Assembly: GCA_026387805.1 (NCBI GenBank)
Contig: JAPLKY010000359.1
Coordinates: 1 to 8,037 of the forward strand
Direction: 5' to 3'
Origin: Candidatus Krumholzibacteriia bacterium
GTDB taxonomy: Bacteria > Krumholzibacteriota > Krumholzibacteriia > Krumholzibacteriales > Krumholzibacteriaceae
DNA length: 8,037 nucleotides
The notes below the pieces were generated by a model, which saw only the letters and a list, made by a program, of their open reading frames with translations, made no database searches and had not been told where the DNA came from. Shown piece after piece: positions 6,019 through 8,037 of the stretch (the stretch's first letter is position 1; each line of letters starts with the position of its first letter). The position numbers and the translations under genes were made by a program.

Positions 6019-8037
6019 TCAATACGTGTCCGCGAGGGACTTCATTTTGAGCGCTGCGTTGAAATTGTAGATATCCTCGTCCGTAATGAAGAGCACCGTT
6101 TCGCAGCTCCCCGGCAGCATATCAAAGAAGTTCCTGTCGAAGAAGCCCTCGTGCCCCTCGACGGAAAGACAGAGATTCTTGACGAGAGTCCGGGCGCAGA
6201 GAGAGATCGAATATCCGTCTTCGACGCGGGACATCGACCGTACCGAGAGATTCGAGCCGGATATCCTCTCTCCGGGAGACGCCGCTCCGGCCGGCTGAAG
6301 GTCGAGCTCCCGCGGGGGCACGAAGTAGAGGAGATTCCTCGAAAGGAGCTCGCCGGACTCCCAGAGCTCCGCGCAGAAAACCACGGCGTTTCCCGGGCGG
6401 CCGCGCAGGAGGAACTTGACGCCGGACCCGAAGAACGAAATGCTCGAGTTCGCGTCCACCGAAATCCGCCGGCTATCGATCCAGATGACGTTCCCCGCGA
6501 AATCGAGGAGCTTCAGTATCGCTACGCCCTCCATCGCGTCGGCCCTGTCCGATACTGCATAGACGGACAGGACACCCTCCTCGACGACCGGCGATACGAG
6601 CACTTCGCCGAACGCCTCGCGCGCGAAATAGTGGAGCGCCTTCGGATCCCCTTCGTAATCGATGCTCGACCACGACGCCGCCGGCCAGCAGTCGTTGAGC
6701 TGCCAGTAGAGCGAACCCATGCAGAAGGGCTTCGCGCGGCGCTGCGCTTCGATGGCCGTCTTCATTCCCTCCGCCTGGAGAAGCTGGCTCACGTACGCGA
6801 ACGATTCGAAATCGCGCGGGGCGCGATAGTCCCGCTCCATATACGCCCGGATGATCTCGTTTCCCCGCGGATGCTTCTGATGCGAGAGCATCACGGCGGA
6901 GTCGATCCTCCGGTCCTCGGGGCGGGCGAAACGAGCGATCGTCGCGAGGGAGGGAAACGACTGGAATCCGAACTCGCTCATGAACCGCGGAACCTTCTCG
7001 CGGAACGCCTCGAAGGTCTCGCCGTCGTGCCACACCCCCCAGTAATGCGAGTCCCCCTCCGTGAGGCTCCGCGGATCGGCCCGCCCGCGGCCCGGCGACG
7101 ACGGCCAGTAGGCCGCGCCCAGATCCATCTCCGCCACGATCTCCGGAAGGAGCTCGTGGAAAAGCTTCACGTAGTCATTCCATATCCTCGCCGAATCGGC
7201 CTCCGAGTATCCGTACTGGCGCTGCCATCCCCAGTTGTGCCAGCCCTCGTCGATCTCGTTGTTGCCGCACCAGAGGGCGAGGCAGGGATGGTTTCTCAGG
7301 CGTTTCACGACGCCGGCGGCTTCCTCCCTCACGTTGGCCAGAAACGCGGAATCGCCCGGATACATCGCGCAGGCGAACATGAAATCCTGCCAGACGAGAA
7401 TTCCGTGATCGTCGCACAGGTCGTAGAAGAGGTCGCTCTCGTAGGCGCCCCCGCCCCACACCCGAAGCATATTCATGCCGGCTCCGGCGGCGCTCGCGAC
7501 GAGCGACTCGTATCGGTCCGCCGCGACACGGGGAATGAAGCTGTCCATCGGGACGAAGTTCGCCCCCTTCATGAAGACGGGGACGCCGTTCACGCGGAAA
7601 TAGAAGCTCTCTCCCTTTTCGTCCCCGTCCCGGACGAGCTCGATCGTCCGGAGACCGATTCGTCGCGAGGCCCGATCGACGACCAGGCCGCCGTCACGCA
7701 TCTCGCCGAGGAAATCGTGGAGATTCGGCTCCCCGAGGCCGTTCGGCCACCAGAGCTCCGGCTCTTGCATGTAATAATCGATCGACACGGCGTTCGGCCC
7801 CGGGACGAGCTCGGCGTCGGCGCTCGCGACGATCCGGCCGTCGCGGAGCACCGAAAGAGAGACCTTCCTTATGGAGGAGGCCTCTATCTCGAAAACGGCC
7901 GTGAGCTCCGCCGATGCCGGGGTGACGCGCTTCTGGACGATCCGGAAATCGGTGATTCTCGCGCCGTCCCAGGCGCGCACGCGGACGGGCCGCCACACCC
8001 CCGAAGTCACGAAACGCGGCGCCCAGTCCCATCCGTA
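6019..8037 (-). CDS. GH2 beta-mannosidase, 5' end outside the window
   Basis: This is a retaining beta-mannosidase that removes terminal beta-mannose, for example from Man-beta-1,4-GlcNAc of N-glycan cores or from mannan oligosaccharides. 672 residues are visible. The reading frame is open to the window edge and begins with YGWDWAPRFVTSGVWRPV, the family signature at the end of the N-terminal sugar-binding domain, so the GTG at 8010 is internal and not the start. An immunoglobulin-like domain follows (about residues 20-120 of the visible part), then the TIM barrel with KGANFVPMDSFIPR and FACAMYPGD, both typical of beta-mannosidases rather than beta-galactosidases. The expected acid/base Glu is in WCGNNE (codon 7257-7255) and the nucleophile Glu in FMSEFGFQS (codon 6975-6973). 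The C-terminal 200 residues look like beta-sandwich domains and are less conserved. About 150-200 N-terminal residues are missing, so export cannot be judged. The stop is 15 bases before the GH92 gene. Confidence 0.95.
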   Translation of the reverse strand, partial: YGWDWAPRFVTSGVWRPVRVRAWDGARITDFRIVQKRVTPASAELTAVFEIEASSIRKVSLSVLRDGRIVASADAELVPGPNAVSIDYYMQEPELWWPNGLGEPNLHDFLGEMRDGGLVVDRASRRIGLRTIELVRDGDEKGESFYFRVNGVPVFMKGANFVPMDSFIPRVAADRYESLVASAAGAGMNMLRVWGGGAYESDLFYDLCDDHGILVWQDFMFACAMYPGDSAFLANVREEAAGVVKRLRNHPCLALWCGNNEIDEGWHNWGWQRQYGYSEADSARIWNDYVKLFHELLPEIVAEMDLGAAYWPSSPGRGRADPRSLTEGDSHYWGVWHDGETFEAFREKVPRFMSEFGFQSFPSLATIARFARPEDRRIDSAVMLSHQKHPRGNEIIRAYMERDYRAPRDFESFAYVSQLLQAEGMKTAIEAQRRAKPFCMGSLYWQLNDCWPAASWSSIDYEGDPKALHYFAREAFGEVLVSPVVEEGVLSVYAVSDRADAMEGVAILKLLDFAGNVIWIDSRRISVDANSSISFFGSGVKFLLRGRPGNAVVFCAELWESGELLSRNLLYFVPPRELDLQPAGAASPGERISGSNLSVRSMSRVEDGYSISLCARTLVKNLCLSVEGHEGFFDRNFFDMLPGSCETVLFITDEDIYNFNAALKMKSLADTY

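Larger units (their letters stand above)
1..8037 (-). other. Predicted single operon for mannoside degradation and uptake
   Basis: Seven consecutive minus-strand genes have gaps of 15, 58, 60, 1, 1 and 0 bases, and no plus-strand gene breaks the series. Two mannosidases are followed by a sugar-type symporter, which makes functional sense as one transcript. I see no clear promoter or intrinsic terminator inside, so the promoter is probably beyond position 8037 and the end beyond position 1. That the last gene (glycosyltransferase) belongs to the same transcript is inferred only from its direct abutment to the gene before it. Confidence 0.7.

Noticed and set aside
6014..6019. Six-T run after the GH2 stop considered as part of a terminator
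   Set aside because: On the transcript this is an A-run, not a U-run, with no GC stem before it. It is the leader of the GH92 ribosome binding site.
4544..6022. Minus-strand frame of 492 codons overlapping the GH92 gene
   Set aside because: It is highly Arg-rich and lies in another frame of the well-supported GH92 coding region, so it is a shadow. The same applies to the frame at 3206-4453.
8008..8010. GTG at 8010 as the start of the GH2 gene
   Set aside because: The frame stays open to the window edge and the residues before the GTG (YGWDWAPRF) are part of a conserved family signature, so the start is outside the window.

Overview
The window is a GC-rich stretch (about 60% by eye) from a bacterium. 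Every gene I can support lies on the minus strand, so transcription runs from position 8037 towards position 1. The GH92 enzyme has a lipobox signal peptide, which fits a Gram-negative envelope. I see no SusC/SusD pair, and sugar uptake appears to depend on a sodium:solute symporter. This would suit an uncultured environmental lineage (for example the wider FCB/Gemmatimonadota/Eisenbacteria-like groups), but the sequence does not fix the taxonomy.

Layout in transcription order: (1) 8037-6019, a GH2 beta-mannosidase whose 5' end lies outside the window; (2) 6003-3046, a 985-residue secreted GH92 alpha-mannosidase lipoprotein with two C-terminal accessory domains; (3) 2987-1422, a 521-residue SSS-family Na+/solute symporter; (4) 1361-1071, a 96-residue protein with two membrane segments; (5) 1069-947, a 40-residue single-span protein with a GTG start; (6) 945-838, a 35-residue single-span protein; (7) 837-1, the first 279 residues of a GT4-like glycosyltransferase that runs off the window. 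The non-coding gaps in this order are 15, 58, 60, 1, 1 and 0 bases, so the region reads as one operon. No stretch over 60 bases lacks a gene. I saw no tRNA, rRNA, CRISPR array, insertion sequence or intrinsic terminator.

Working together, the GH92 enzyme would trim alpha-mannose at the cell surface, the GH2 enzyme would cleave beta-mannosides such as Man-beta-1,4-GlcNAc, and the symporter would import the sugars released. This resembles a locus for using N-glycans or other mannose-rich glycans, without the Bacteroidetes-type outer-membrane SusCD machinery.

The least explained part is 838-1361, where three consecutive small membrane proteins are packed between the symporter and the glycosyltransferase. 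Two of them are 40 residues or less and are easy for automated gene calling to miss. My reading is that they are accessory subunits of the symporter, or regulators of it, but nothing in the sequence proves this.
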